Source: JBBQIY01 sp964553035 (GTDB lineage Bacteria > Verrucomicrobiota > Kiritimatiellia > RFP12 > UBA3636). From it: a stretch of 64,000 nt of DNA. Both the position numbers and the translations under genes were made by a program. Position 1 is the stretch's first letter. Each line of letters starts with the position of its first letter. Under the pieces are notes generated by a model. It worked only from the letters and a program-made list of their open reading frames with translations. It was not told the DNA's origin and ran no database searches. Shown piece after piece: positions 9,621 through 18,519 of this stretch. Location: positions 1 through 64,000 of the forward strand of contig CAZKJH010000002.1 in assembly GCA_964553035.1 (NCBI GenBank). Reading direction: 5' to 3'.

Positions 9621-10871
9621 TTACAGCTTCGGCAGCTTCCTGCTGAACACGAGCGCTCCGACGATACACAGGCTGCCGCCGATAGCGACGGTCAGCGCGG
9701 GACCAATCTGGCTGGCGAGAACGCCAGCAACAAGATTGCCGATCGGCACCATGCCCATGAAGGACAGCGAATAAAAACTCATCACGCGACCGCGCTTGTC
9801 GTCATCGACAAGCGTCTGTAGCAGAGTATTGCTGGAGGCCAGAACCAGCATCTGCGACATGCCCAGAAGCGGTGTGATCATAAGCGAAACCGTAAGTGAG
9901 CGACTGAGCGAGAAGGCAATCAGCCCACATCCCAGCACCGCCGGAGCAATAGCGATGATCCGGTCAAAACCTAGGACGTTCGATCGACTGGCTAGGTACA
10001 GAGCCCCCATCAAAGCCCCCACCCCTGCGCCGGTGACCAGCAGCCCGTACGTCTTCGGCCCACCAGCAAGCAGATGACTCGCAAACACCGGCAGGAGCGA
10101 AGCGTATGGAATACCCACCAAGCTTACCAAGGCTATGATCAGGAGTATCCTCCGGATTGATGGAACGCCCACCGCATAGCGGATCCCGTCAACCAAATGT
10201 CGCAGCATGGGCTTACGCTCCAACGAAATCTGCCGCGGTTTGATGTGCATGGCCAGCAGGGCGATAAGCACAGCGAGGTAGCTCACTCCGTTCATCAAGA
10301 AACAAAACCCTGCACCGAACAGCGCCGTCAAGACACCGCCCAGTGCCGGGCCGATCATCCGTCCGCCATTCACAACCAGACTGTTCAGCGCGATCGCGTT
10401 GTTTAGATCTTCAGGCCGATCAACCATCTGAATGACGAATGACTGCCGCGTCGGCACGTCTACCGCATTGACCGCTCCTAGCCAGACAGATAGCGCGATA
10501 ATATGCCAGATCTCGATCTTCCCGCTCAACGTCAGTGCCGCTAGGACGAAAGCCTGTAGCATTGACAGAAACTGCGTCACAACAACCATTCGATGCCGGT
10601 TCCATCGATCCGCCAAAACGCCTGCTAGCGGGGTCAGCACCAGTGCCGGAATCTGACTGGAAAACCCGACCACACCCAGCCATAATGCCGCAGTTCGCAC
10701 GTCTGGAAACCGTGTGCTCACGAGCCACAACATCGCTGTTCGTTGCATCCAAGTACCGATCAACGAAATGCCCTGCCCTGCAAAGAACAATCGAAAATTG
10801 TGGGACTGCAGTGCTCGGGTCATGTTTAACCGACGCAATCCTCTCACCTGACCGGCTGCATCAACATGCAT
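9621..10871 (-). CDS. MFS transporter, EntS/DHA3-like
   Basis: A 416-residue major facilitator protein with about twelve hydrophobic segments. The N-terminus LQSHNFRLFFAGQGISLIGT and the loop GVLADRWNRHRMVV (motif A) match the DHA3/enterobactin-exporter subgroup that extrudes drugs or siderophores. TMs run through both halves and the end is the short basic tail SRKLPKL. Met17 (start at 10823) would also fit the family N-terminus and may be the true start. It lies just downstream of an SGNH hydrolase on the same strand with a short gap. No siderophore genes are nearby, so the substrate is open. Confidence 0.85.
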   Translation of the reverse strand: MHVDAAGQVRGLRRLNMTRALQSHNFRLFFAGQGISLIGTWMQRTAMLWLVSTRFPDVRTAALWLGVVGFSSQIPALVLTPLAGVLADRWNRHRMVVVTQFLSMLQAFVLAALTLSGKIEIWHIIALSVWLGAVNAVDVPTRQSFVIQMVDRPEDLNNAIALNSLVVNGGRMIGPALGGVLTALFGAGFCFLMNGVSYLAVLIALLAMHIKPRQISLERKPMLRHLVDGIRYAVGVPSIRRILLIIALVSLVGIPYASLLPVFASHLLAGGPKTYGLLVTGAGVGALMGALYLASRSNVLGFDRIIAIAPAVLGCGLIAFSLSRSLTVSLMITPLLGMSQMLVLASSNTLLQTLVDDDKRGRVMSFYSLSFMGMVPIGNLVAGVLASQIGPALTVAIGGSLCIVGALVFSRKLPKL

Positions 10872-10895
10872 GAAAAGAGGTCTTCCTCGAAATCA

Positions 10896-11720
10896 TCATG
10901 GTGCCAAAAGCGTTTTGCTTCGAATATAATCTTGCACGGAGAGATTCTGGCTACGGGCAGCCTCCGCTAGCTCCATGTATTCATTCTGAGAAAAAGAAAC
11001 TGTCTGAGGAACTGCTCCGGGAATCGAATCCCAGGCAAGGACGATCTCGGCAAGTTTCGCCTCTTCCACACCGAAAGCGCGTAAAACGCCCGCGGCCATC
11101 ATCTTGTTTCCGCCAAACGCCATGTGAACGCCATCCGTCGTAATCTTCTCTCCCGTAGTTTTGGATTTTTCCACGGCTTCCTGCATCGACCTATTCAAAT
11201 CGGCCAAGAGGCAGCTTTTTTCTTTTGCAAGTACTCGCAGATAGTCGTTGTAAGCAATTAGTTTCTGATTTTCCTCTCCCTGCTGGTCTTCACGGATCAT
11301 CGTCGACGTAAGGAGCATGACCTTGACACCTGCTTCTTGTGCACTCCGTACGATTTCCGAAATATTTGTCTTGTAGGCTTCCAGTTGGATTCCTCTCTCA
11401 CCGTGCCAGACGTCGTTAACACCGCACGACAGGAGCATCCACTGAGGATTCTTAGCGAGCACATCTTTTTCTACACGCGCCAACATCTGATCTGACTTGT
11501 GCCCTGAGATGCCAGCAGGAATAATCGAAATGATCACACCGTCTGCTTTGAGCCCATTCGCAACTAAATGAAGATAACCTCCAGGAGCATTGTTGCCCTG
11601 TTGAGTAATGGAATCACCGAGGAATGCAACGCTGTCACCAGTTTTAATTTGAAGATCCCCATAGGAAGTAAACGCAAGCAACGCGAGAGCGATGGATAGA
11701 ATGTGAATACGTGATTTCAT
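10896..11720 (-). CDS. Secreted SGNH/GDSL hydrolase
   Basis: A 274-residue lipase/esterase-like protein. The first 22 residues form a clean signal peptide (basic MKSR, hydrophobic core, polar SYGD). Block I GDSITQQG gives the nucleophile Ser, block III GVNDVW the oxyanion Asn, and DGVHMAFGG the Asp/His pair. The C-terminal tail of about 40 residues lies outside the core fold. Such proteins often deacetylate polysaccharides. It shares the extracellular-esterase theme with the gene at 152-1066 but belongs to a different SGNH subgroup. The substrate is unknown. Confidence 0.83.
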   Translation of the reverse strand: MKSRIHILSIALALLAFTSYGDLQIKTGDSVAFLGDSITQQGNNAPGGYLHLVANGLKADGVIISIIPAGISGHKSDQMLARVEKDVLAKNPQWMLLSCGVNDVWHGERGIQLEAYKTNISEIVRSAQEAGVKVMLLTSTMIREDQQGEENQKLIAYNDYLRVLAKEKSCLLADLNRSMQEAVEKSKTTGEKITTDGVHMAFGGNKMMAAGVLRAFGVEEAKLAEIVLAWDSIPGAVPQTVSFSQNEYMELAEAARSQNLSVQDYIRSKTLLAP

Positions 11721-12154
11721 GATGATGTTTTCCTGTTGATACTTGAAAGTCTTAAATGATGCGTCAAAGAAGTAAAATAAAAAATGGCCTCAGTGGGTTT
11801 TTAACTTGGTTTATGTTGAAGCACACAAGATCAAACAATTTTTTCTAAATGCTATCCGATTCATTTTTATTTCCGATTTGCGTCAAATATACTGCGTTAC
11901 TGAAACAGATGCAATGCGTTTCTTTATCGTTGGAGAGAAGGAGATAAAAATGACTCGTGATAGACTTGTAATCAACGTTCATCTTCCATAAGCAAAGGAC
12001 TTCAAATATTCACAACGCATGCCTATACCCCCAAGTGAGCAACCAAATCAGGCGATAAAGGATCTGTTCCTGAAAATAAAGCAGATTGGACAACCTTTGT
12101 ATCTATTCAACACAGTACTCCCAGTATTCCCAGAAATCACAGTACTCCCAGTTC
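11721..12154. other. Gene-poor spacer between SGNH hydrolase and bioF
   Basis: About 430 bases, A+T-rich in the left two thirds. I find no convincing gene. The only translation signal is an AAGGAG box before a 13-codon frame on the plus strand at 11950-11991. The right end (about 12112-12185) is a degenerate period-9 repeat that abuts and enters the end of bioF. Confidence 0.6.
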
Positions 12155-12185
12155 TCACACCAGCTCTCTTCCCAGAACTCCCCCA
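12112..12185 (-). repeat. Degenerate period-9 tandem repeat at the 3' end of bioF
   Basis: Read on the bioF strand, units such as GAGTACTGT, GATTTCTGG, GAATACTGG and GAGTACTGT follow each other with a 9-base period. Related units (GAGTTCTGG, GAACTGG) reach back over the stop codon into the last codons. It resembles in style, but not in period, the 7-base array at 24381-24470. Confidence 0.6.
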
Positions 12186-13363
12186 CGTTCCGAGAGCTTC
12201 AGAACCACCGTAGCGAGTGCTTCAATCTCCTCGGGTGTGATTGCGGCCGTCAACGAAAAGCGAATCCTCGACGTGCCTTCTGCAACGGTCGGAGGGCGAA
12301 CGGGTAACGCATAGTATCCTGCATCCCTCAGCTTCTGTGCACAGGCAATGGTGTCCGCGTTGGAGCCGATAACCCAGGGAACAATCTGCGATGCCGATGG
12401 ACAAGCACAGCCTGCTTGCTGAACAGCCGTAGTAAGCGTTTTGCCATACGCTACCAATCGTGCTCGGCGTTCACTCAATCCAGACAATCTTTCTACAACG
12501 AAGTTCGTCCACTGCAAATTTACCGGTGGAAGTGCTGTCGTGAAAATTAGTGTTCGCATTTTATTGACAAGCCAATCACAAACGAGGCGGCTCGTTATCA
12601 CAAACGCACCCGTCGAGGCAAGCGCCTTGCCAAACGTCCCCACTAAAAAATCAATATCAACCAACGTCCCCGTTTCTTCTGCAACACCAAGCCCAATAAG
12701 GCCACGCACACCAACCGCATGCGCTTCGTCTACATACAGCAACACGTTGGGGAATTCTTTTTTTATTGCGACGAGCGCAGGCAAATTTGCACTATCGCCA
12801 TCCATACTAAAAATACTCTCCGTCACAACAATCCTAACTCGTTCAGGATGCTGTTCCACCGAAGCCGTGAGCAGACGCCGAAGCTCTGTCAAATTATTGT
12901 GCCGAAAACGCACGCACGTTGCATCGGAAAGACGAATGCCATCAATGAGGCTTGCATGAACAAGCTTATCTGCAAAAATTTCCGTGTCGCGGTCTGCAAT
13001 CGCCGGAAGAATTCCAGTATTGGCATGATAGCCACTGCCAAAGACAAGAGCAGCCTCAGCCTTATAGAGCGATTTCAACGTCGCCTCGAGCCGCGTATAC
13101 GCCTCCGAGTTCCCAGTCAACAGACGCGACGAGGAGGCGGTTGGGGAAAAACTCTCTGGCGTTAGGGTATCGAAAAACTCTTCGCGCAAAGAGAGGTCGG
13201 CGGCAATTCCGAGATAATCGTTCGATGAGAGATTGAGCAGTTCACGTCCCTCGCAAATCGCGTGGCAGTGTCTGAACTCTGCCACAGGAAGCGTGCGCAA
13301 ATTGCCCGTCGTTCGAAGACGGGCGAGTTCCAATTCCATGCGTTCGTAAAGCGAATTGCTCAT
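12155..13363 (-). CDS. bioF: 8-amino-7-oxononanoate synthase
   Basis: Condenses pimeloyl-thioester with L-alanine in biotin synthesis, using PLP. The 402-residue protein has the alpha-oxoamine synthase layout: LNLSSNDYLGIA near the N-terminus, GSGYHANTGIL, VVTESIFSMDGD, YVDEAHAVGVRG (PLP-ring Asp and His) and the Schiff-base Lys in GTFGKALASTGAF. ATG 13363 overlaps the bioA stop as TGATG, so I prefer it to GTG 13369. It is the last gene of bioB-bioA-bioF. The final few residues (GGVLGRELV) are encoded by the start of a tandem repeat and may be a recent extension. Confidence 0.92.
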   Translation of the reverse strand: MSNSLYERMELELARLRTTGNLRTLPVAEFRHCHAICEGRELLNLSSNDYLGIAADLSLREEFFDTLTPESFSPTASSSRLLTGNSEAYTRLEATLKSLYKAEAALVFGSGYHANTGILPAIADRDTEIFADKLVHASLIDGIRLSDATCVRFRHNNLTELRRLLTASVEQHPERVRIVVTESIFSMDGDSANLPALVAIKKEFPNVLLYVDEAHAVGVRGLIGLGVAEETGTLVDIDFLVGTFGKALASTGAFVITSRLVCDWLVNKMRTLIFTTALPPVNLQWTNFVVERLSGLSERRARLVAYGKTLTTAVQQAGCACPSASQIVPWVIGSNADTIACAQKLRDAGYYALPVRPPTVAEGTSRIRFSLTAAITPEEIEALATVVLKLSERGGVLGRELV

Positions 13364-14634
13364 CAACACTGCTCCCCGACAACTTTACACATTACGGTCG
13401 TCATTTTTCTCACTTCATCGGCTGTGCTGATGTACGGCGGCATGACATAGACGAGTCGGCCAAAGGGTCGGATCCAAACGCCTTCCTCGACGAAGCGGCG
13501 TTGGATTATTCCCATGTCAATCGGCTTCTTCATTTCAATGACGCCGATTGCACCGAGAATACGCACATCTGCAACTTGTCGAAGTGCTTTCGCTGGCGCA
13601 AGTCCTGTCTCCAGCCACTCAGAAATTTGTTGAACCTTTTCCTGCCATCCTGAAGCAAGAAGGAGTCGCGTCGAAGCTAATGCAATGGCACACGCGAGCG
13701 GATTAGCCATGAACGTAGGCCCATGCATAAAACATCCGGGATCCTTAGAAGAAATCACCTCGGCTACCTGGGCGGTGGTGAGAACTGCGGAAAGTGTCAG
13801 ATACCCACCCGTCAAGGCCTTGCCGATGCACATGATGTCGGGCTCGACACCGGCATGTTCCCAAGCAAAAAGTTTACCTGTGCGACCAAAGCCTGTCGCA
13901 ATTTCATCAAAAATTAAAAGTATATCATGCTGACGACAAAGCGTCGCGGCGCGACGGAGGTATTCCGGGTGGTAGAAACGCATGCCGCCGGCTCCCTGTA
14001 CTACTGGCTCGAGAATGAGGGCTGCAATATCGTCCGCCTGCTCTGCGAGGAGCTTTTCGAGCGGTTGAATATCCGATTCCATCCAATCGCCACCAAAACG
14101 TGATTGTGGCGCGGGCATAAAATGACGGATCGGCAGAGACAACCCGAAGATTGAATGCATCCCCGTTACGGGATCGCAAACCGACATCGCATTCCACGTG
14201 TCACCATGATAACCAGAGCGGATCGTGGCAAAGTTCGACTTCTCGGATCGACCTGAGGTATGTTGGAACTGCACCGCCATCTTCATGGCAACCTCAACTG
14301 CCACTGAACCCGAATCAGCATAGAAGATATGCTGCATCGACTGGGGGCCAATAGAGAGTAACAACTTGCCCAGCTCAATCGCCGGTGCATGCGTCAAGCC
14401 ACCGAACATCACATGCGACATCGCGTCAAGCTGTGTTTTCGCCGCCTCATTCAGAACTGGGTGGTTGTAGCCGTGAATGGCGCACCACCACGAGGACATG
14501 CCGTCGATCAGTTTCGTTCCGTCCTCAAGCTCGAGCATGACACCCGATGCACGCCGAACGGGATAAACGGGAAGTGGGTTCGTCGCCGATGTGTAGGGAT
14601 GCCAGAGGTGATTCTTGTCGAATTCAGTGTTCAT
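13363..14634 (-). CDS. bioA: Adenosylmethionine-8-amino-7-oxononanoate aminotransferase
   Basis: Makes 7,8-diaminopelargonic acid from KAPA with PLP, taking the amino group from S-adenosylmethionine. The 423 residues are a usual length. Signatures are HLWHPYTS at the N-terminus, GMSSWWCAIHGYNHP, GYHGDTWNAMSV, LIFDEIATGFGRTG and the PLP Lys in MCIGKALTGGYLTLSAVL. DEIATGFGRTG and the WW pair mark BioA rather than a general omega-aminotransferase. It lies 5 bases after bioB and overlaps bioF, so the three genes are surely co-transcribed. No bioD lies in the window. Confidence 0.95.
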   Translation of the reverse strand: MNTEFDKNHLWHPYTSATNPLPVYPVRRASGVMLELEDGTKLIDGMSSWWCAIHGYNHPVLNEAAKTQLDAMSHVMFGGLTHAPAIELGKLLLSIGPQSMQHIFYADSGSVAVEVAMKMAVQFQHTSGRSEKSNFATIRSGYHGDTWNAMSVCDPVTGMHSIFGLSLPIRHFMPAPQSRFGGDWMESDIQPLEKLLAEQADDIAALILEPVVQGAGGMRFYHPEYLRRAATLCRQHDILLIFDEIATGFGRTGKLFAWEHAGVEPDIMCIGKALTGGYLTLSAVLTTAQVAEVISSKDPGCFMHGPTFMANPLACAIALASTRLLLASGWQEKVQQISEWLETGLAPAKALRQVADVRILGAIGVIEMKKPIDMGIIQRRFVEEGVWIRPFGRLVYVMPPYISTADEVRKMTTVMCKVVGEQC

Positions 14635-14639
14635 GAAAA

Positions 14640-15608
14640 TCAGCCAACCGTATACCCAGCCTCGCGGATGAGCACTTTGTCATTGGAAATCGTCGAACCA
14701 ATGGTGGTCAACAAATCCCCCACGATAGCCGCATTGATACCCGTGCGTAACGCACGCTTCACACCCTCGGATGAAAGCTTGTCGCGTCCACCCGCAAATC
14801 GCAGATAGGCGGGTGGATGAATAAGCCTGAAGAGTGCAATGCTCACTATGATTTCGTCTTCGCTTAGCGGTTTCTGGGTTGCAAGCGGCGTCCCAGGGAT
14901 AGGACAGAGGAGATTGATGGGGATTGATGACACCTCCAGCTCTTTCAAGGCAAAGGCCATCTCGATGCGCTGTTGCATCGTTTCGCCCATGCCGAAGATT
15001 CCTCCGCTACAAATCTCCATGCCCACCCGCTTGGCGGCTTTCAACGTATTGACCTTATCCTCGATTGCATGGGTGGTGCAAAGCTCATCGAAAAATGTGG
15101 GTGCCGTTTCGAGATTGCAATGGTAGCGAACGACTCCGGCTTCAAAGAGTTTTGCTAAAGCCGCCTCGTCCATCAGTCCCAGCGAAGCGCATAACTTAAT
15201 TTTCGATTTGGCCTTGATCGCGCGAACCGCTAAGCAGATCTCCTCCAGCATGGCGGCATCTGGCTTTCTGCCGCTGGTCACCAGCGAAAAGCGAGCAACA
15301 CCATGGTCTTCGTTATGCAGAGCATATTCAACGCATTTCTCGGAGCCGACAAAGCCATACACCTCGGCAGTCGTGGAATGGTAAGCCGATTGCGAACACC
15401 ATTTGCAGTTTTCAGGACAGGCTCCAGACTTGGCGTTGATGATCGAGCACATGTCAAATTGCCGAGGCGCCATGCGTTCGGTGATGATCTCAGCAGCTTT
15501 GCAAATATCGGCAAGTGGGACATTCTTGTAGATCATCAACGCATCGGACGGAGAGAGAGTCTCACCTTGCAGAAGCTTATTCAGTTGGTATTGGATTTTT
15601 ATAGTCAT
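14640..15608 (-). CDS. bioB: Biotin synthase
   Basis: A radical-SAM enzyme that inserts sulfur into dethiobiotin. The 322-residue protein has the 4Fe-4S binding CxxxCxxC at Cys64, Cys68 and Cys71 (ACPENCKWCSQS). Downstream, LCASLG and YHCNLETAPTFF belong to the region around the 2Fe-2S cluster; the HCNLET wording is that of Bacteroidetes-like BioB rather than the enterobacterial NHNLDT. GGIFGMGET and PIPGTPL are conserved. It leads the bio operon, about 70 bases downstream of a good sigma-70 type promoter. Confidence 0.95.
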   Translation of the reverse strand: MTIKIQYQLNKLLQGETLSPSDALMIYKNVPLADICKAAEIITERMAPRQFDMCSIINAKSGACPENCKWCSQSAYHSTTAEVYGFVGSEKCVEYALHNEDHGVARFSLVTSGRKPDAAMLEEICLAVRAIKAKSKIKLCASLGLMDEAALAKLFEAGVVRYHCNLETAPTFFDELCTTHAIEDKVNTLKAAKRVGMEICSGGIFGMGETMQQRIEMAFALKELEVSSIPINLLCPIPGTPLATQKPLSEDEIIVSIALFRLIHPPAYLRFAGGRDKLSSEGVKRALRTGINAAIVGDLLTTIGSTISNDKVLIREAGYTVG

Positions 15609-15677
15609 GATGACGTCTTCATCTCAGCGGCGGCACTGACAACATAACCAGTAGCGGATACAGTGCATAAGGCTGGT

Positions 15678-15706
15678 ATTATAACGCTTTACGCTACCCT
15701 GCTCAA
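15678..15706 (-). promoter_or_regulatory. Promoter of the bioBAF operon
   Basis: On the minus strand TTGAGC is followed after 17 bases by a perfect TATAAT, ending about 70 bases before the bioB start. I see no BirA-type operator around it, so control by biotin is not evident. Confidence 0.65.
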
Positions 15707-15724
15707 TGTTTTTATACTCGTCCC

Positions 15725-15845
15725 GAATGGCGCTAACTTAAGCCCTGTTTCCAGCTCTTACTCTTAATCCTAATCTTAATCCGTTCTGTTGAAGAGATTA
15801 CGATTACGATTATGAAGGAGAGATTTCCTTAAGTTAGCACCATTC
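15725..15845. repeat. Foldback element with 18-bp inverted ends and hexamer core
   Basis: Arms at 15725-15742 (GAATGGCGCTAACTTAAG) and 15828-15845 are inverted copies with one mismatch. Between them lie period-6 runs, CTTAAT-type on the left and GATTAC-type on the right, which partly pair with each other. The right arm directly follows the IS630 transposase remnant. No clear target duplication is seen. Confidence 0.6.
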
Positions 15846-16134
15846 ACGCCTGTTCCCTGATTTTTCCCATGACCACGATGTCTCCAGGCCTAAGGGTCGG
15901 AACGAGTATCTCTTGCACTTAGGTCTGGAATATCTCGGCGTCTGTAGCGGCATCCACACTGAGGCAGGCCGTTTCACCGTTCGCCCTCACGGAGGAAATC
16001 AAGGTCCTCACGCTCCAGTGTCCGTGCGGTGCGGAATCGTTGGCGCGCATCCCCTTCGTCGCCCGACCATAAAGCCGCGTCATGTTCGTCTTGACACCGG
16101 ATTCGTCGATGAAAACAAGGCGCCTTGTGACAAC
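15844..16134 (-). pseudogene. IS630-family transposase remnant
   Basis: Reading the minus strand from 16134 gives RRLVFIDESGVKTNMTRLYG, then GHWSVRTLISS and, after an in-frame TAA, VQEILVPTLRPGDIVVMG. This is the central DDE-domain part of an IS630-family transposase with the first catalytic Asp in FIDES. The N-terminal part is missing, the TAA replaces an expected Tyr-like codon, and similarity stops after VVMG where the next catalytic region (DNLG-like) should follow. It lies directly downstream of the pseudouridine synthase, whose tail it probably overwrote. Confidence 0.75.
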
Positions 16135-17126
16135 CTACCTCCTGCTTCCCACAGCGTTTCACTTTTCGGCGGTGGCACTTCCAGAACAATTGTATCACCC
16201 GAAAATGGATGGACGAACGCTAAGCGCCAAGAATGCAGTGCCTGACGTTTCATACGCAACGCAGCGAAGTCTTGCTCGGTAATCGCGTCGTGCACCATGC
16301 GCGTATAAATGGTTTCGTCGACCCCGTAAAGCTTGTCACCCACAACAGGATAACCGATGGCCTTGAGCGTGGCACGGATCTGATGCGGACGCCCTGTAAT
16401 CGGTTCGACCTCAAGAAACGATAATCCGTTACACGTCCAAACGCACTTAAAATTCGTTTCCGCATTCTGTCCTTTGCCGTCAGGTGCACCCTCAACAAAC
16501 ACGCGCTTTTTTCGAACGATGGGGCCTCGCACCAATTTGACAACTCCGGTAACGTGGTAAACTTCGCCAGATGGAGCGAGGCTCCACTCCCCTTCCACAA
16601 GCACGAGGTATTGTTTGGAATAGCGACCTGCCATCATGGCAAGGCCACAACGAGAGGCGGTGTCCTGCGTCTTCGCAACGAGCACAAGACCTGAAGTTTC
16701 ACGGTCAATGCGATTAACAAGGAAAGCATTCGGAAACCCATTTCGTGAAACCAGCATCCGCGAAAGCGAATGCTCGTAGTAGCGCCCCGCAGGATGACAC
16801 GGTAAATTCCCACTTTTGTTCACAACGGCGATCTGGTCGTCCTCAAACACAATGTCATACGTGTCATCAACATCCGGCTCAACCACCGGCACAGAACGGT
16901 ACTCGATGCACATACCCTCAACCAATTCCAGATCAGGCGGTGGTATAGCGGCATCAATACTCAAAGTCTCTTCGGCAATGGCGCTAAGCCAAGCTTCACG
17001 AGGATACGATGGAAACAGGCTTACCACACGATCGATGAGTGTGAACCCTGCGTCGCAATCTTTTACTCGATACGAAAGCGTACGCCGCCCGACGGGGCTC
17101 ACCGAAAAACCATCAGCCTTCTTCAT
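16080..17126 (-). CDS. RluA-family RNA pseudouridine synthase
   Basis: Converts uridine to pseudouridine in rRNA or tRNA. The 348-residue protein has a short N-terminal region of possible S4 type, then the RluA catalytic domain: AVVNKSGNLPCHPAGRYY, the catalytic Asp in LVNRIDRETSGLVLVAKT, and ITGRPHQIRATLKAIGYP with GDKLYG. ATG 17126 overlaps the end of the response regulator gene by 14 bases; longer readings have no family match. The last dozen residues (GALFSSTNPVSRRT) are encoded by the IS630 remnant in another frame, so the original C-terminus was probably replaced. The target site cannot be told. Confidence 0.85.
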   Translation of the reverse strand: MKKADGFSVSPVGRRTLSYRVKDCDAGFTLIDRVVSLFPSYPREAWLSAIAEETLSIDAAIPPPDLELVEGMCIEYRSVPVVEPDVDDTYDIVFEDDQIAVVNKSGNLPCHPAGRYYEHSLSRMLVSRNGFPNAFLVNRIDRETSGLVLVAKTQDTASRCGLAMMAGRYSKQYLVLVEGEWSLAPSGEVYHVTGVVKLVRGPIVRKKRVFVEGAPDGKGQNAETNFKCVWTCNGLSFLEVEPITGRPHQIRATLKAIGYPVVGDKLYGVDETIYTRMVHDAITEQDFAALRMKRQALHSWRLAFVHPFSGDTIVLEVPPPKSETLWEAGGRLSQGALFSSTNPVSRRT

Positions 17127-18516
17127 ACTTCCATTCATTAAGCTTACGATGCAAGGTGCGACGGCTGATTCCAAGCACAAGGGCGGCCTTCGACTTGTTG
17201 CCCTTCGCGGCATCGAGTGCCGAGAGAATCTTGCGCTTCTCTGTCTCCGAGAGCGACTCGGTAGGCGAATCTCCAACGAAGTTCGAAACAGAAATGTGCT
17301 GTGCATCCACGGCAGGGCGGCTCCGATCCACCTCCGCCCTGATGTTGGCAGGAACGTCTTCAATAGTCAGTACCTCACCATGCGCCAACACGACCATCTT
17401 CTCGATAGTATTACGAAGTTCACGAACGTTTCCGGGCCAACTATAGGCCTGAAGTAGTGCGGCAGCATCGGCATTAATTCGCGTGATCTTACGTCCGTTA
17501 ATTTCGGCGAATTCTTTCACGAAATGATTGCTGAGTACGGGAATGTCATTTGCGCGTTCATGCAGAAGCGGCATGCGGATTGCAACGACATCAAGACGGT
17601 AATAAAGATCCTCACGGAATTTACCTTCGTCGACATACTGTTTGAGATTGCGGTTCGTTGCCGCGATGATTCGGATGTTGACCTCAATCGTCTCTGTACC
17701 GCCGACGCGTTCAAACTTGCGCTCCTCCAACACGCGCAGGAGCTTCACTTGCACCTCGGGTTCAATTTCGGAAATTTCGTCCAGAAAAAGCGTCCCTCCG
17801 TCTGCCATTTCAAAGCGTCCCTTACGCTGCGCTGCGGCACCTGTAAAAGCACCTTTTTCATGACCAAAAAGTTCACTTTCTAGCAAGGTAGAGCTCAAGG
17901 CGGCACAGTGCACGGCAACGAAAGGACCGCTGTCGCGTGTGCTGAGTCGATGGATCGCTTGCGCCACAAGTTCCTTGCCCGTACCGCTTGCACCCTGAAT
18001 GAGGATGGTGGCTTGCGTAGGTGCTGCCTGACGTATGATGTCAAAGAGACTTTCCATTGCAGGAGAACTGCCGATGATCCTTTCGAGACCAAACTTAGAA
18101 TCAAGCTGCCGCTTGAGATCCCGATTTTCGCTCTCCAAATTGCGCTGCTTAATGGCACGGGCAAGCGTGATGTCGAGATGGTCTAAATTGACTGGTTTCG
18201 TCAGGAAGTCAGTGGCCCCTTGCTTCATCGCTTCCACGGCAGTCTCCACACTTCCGTATGCTGTCAGCATGATACAGACAACATCAGGATAGCGAGAAAC
18301 AACGCCCTTCAGAAGATCAATGCCATCCATTCCCGGCATACGCACATCGGAGAGCATCACATCAACAGGATGCTCCGCAAGCACCGCCATCGCAGTTTGC
18401 GCACTTTCCGCCAGATGAACGTCGTAGTCACGCCGTAAGGCACGAGCGAGCCCCTCACGCGTATTCTTCTCATCGTCGACAACCAGAACCGAATACTTAA
18501 CCTTATCGTTCGCCAT
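17113..18516 (-). CDS. NtrC-family sigma-54 response regulator
   Basis: Activates sigma-54 promoters when phosphorylated. The 467-residue protein has a receiver domain (about 8-125, phospho-acceptor Asp in MLSDVRMPGMDG, and FLTKPVNLDHL), an AAA+ domain (about 150-380, Walker A GASGTGKE, sigma-54 contact loop ending GAFTGA, Walker B GGTLFLDE), and a Fis-type helix-turn-helix at the end (NKSKAALVLGISRRTLHRKL). It begins 3 bases after the kinase gene stop, so the two form a pair. No sigma-54 gene or clear target promoter lies in the window, so the regulon is unknown. Confidence 0.94.
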   Translation of the reverse strand: MANDKVKYSVLVVDDEKNTREGLARALRRDYDVHLAESAQTAMAVLAEHPVDVMLSDVRMPGMDGIDLLKGVVSRYPDVVCIMLTAYGSVETAVEAMKQGATDFLTKPVNLDHLDITLARAIKQRNLESENRDLKRQLDSKFGLERIIGSSPAMESLFDIIRQAAPTQATILIQGASGTGKELVAQAIHRLSTRDSGPFVAVHCAALSSTLLESELFGHEKGAFTGAAAQRKGRFEMADGGTLFLDEISEIEPEVQVKLLRVLEERKFERVGGTETIEVNIRIIAATNRNLKQYVDEGKFREDLYYRLDVVAIRMPLLHERANDIPVLSNHFVKEFAEINGRKITRINADAAALLQAYSWPGNVRELRNTIEKMVVLAHGEVLTIEDVPANIRAEVDRSRPAVDAQHISVSNFVGDSPTESLSETEKRKILSALDAAKGNKSKAALVLGISRRTLHRKLNEWKYEEG

Positions 18517-18519
18517 TTC

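Noticed and set aside
11806..11991. Plus-strand 61-codon frame
   Set aside because: No ribosome site at its start and no similarity; only its last 13 codons have a good start signal, reported separately.
12019..12213. Plus-strand 64-codon frame rich in Pro and Leu
   Set aside because: Its second half is the antisense of bioF and of the period-9 repeat; the first 33 residues match nothing I know.
15609..15677. BirA operator upstream of bioB
   Set aside because: No long inverted repeat of the biotin-operator type overlaps the promoter.
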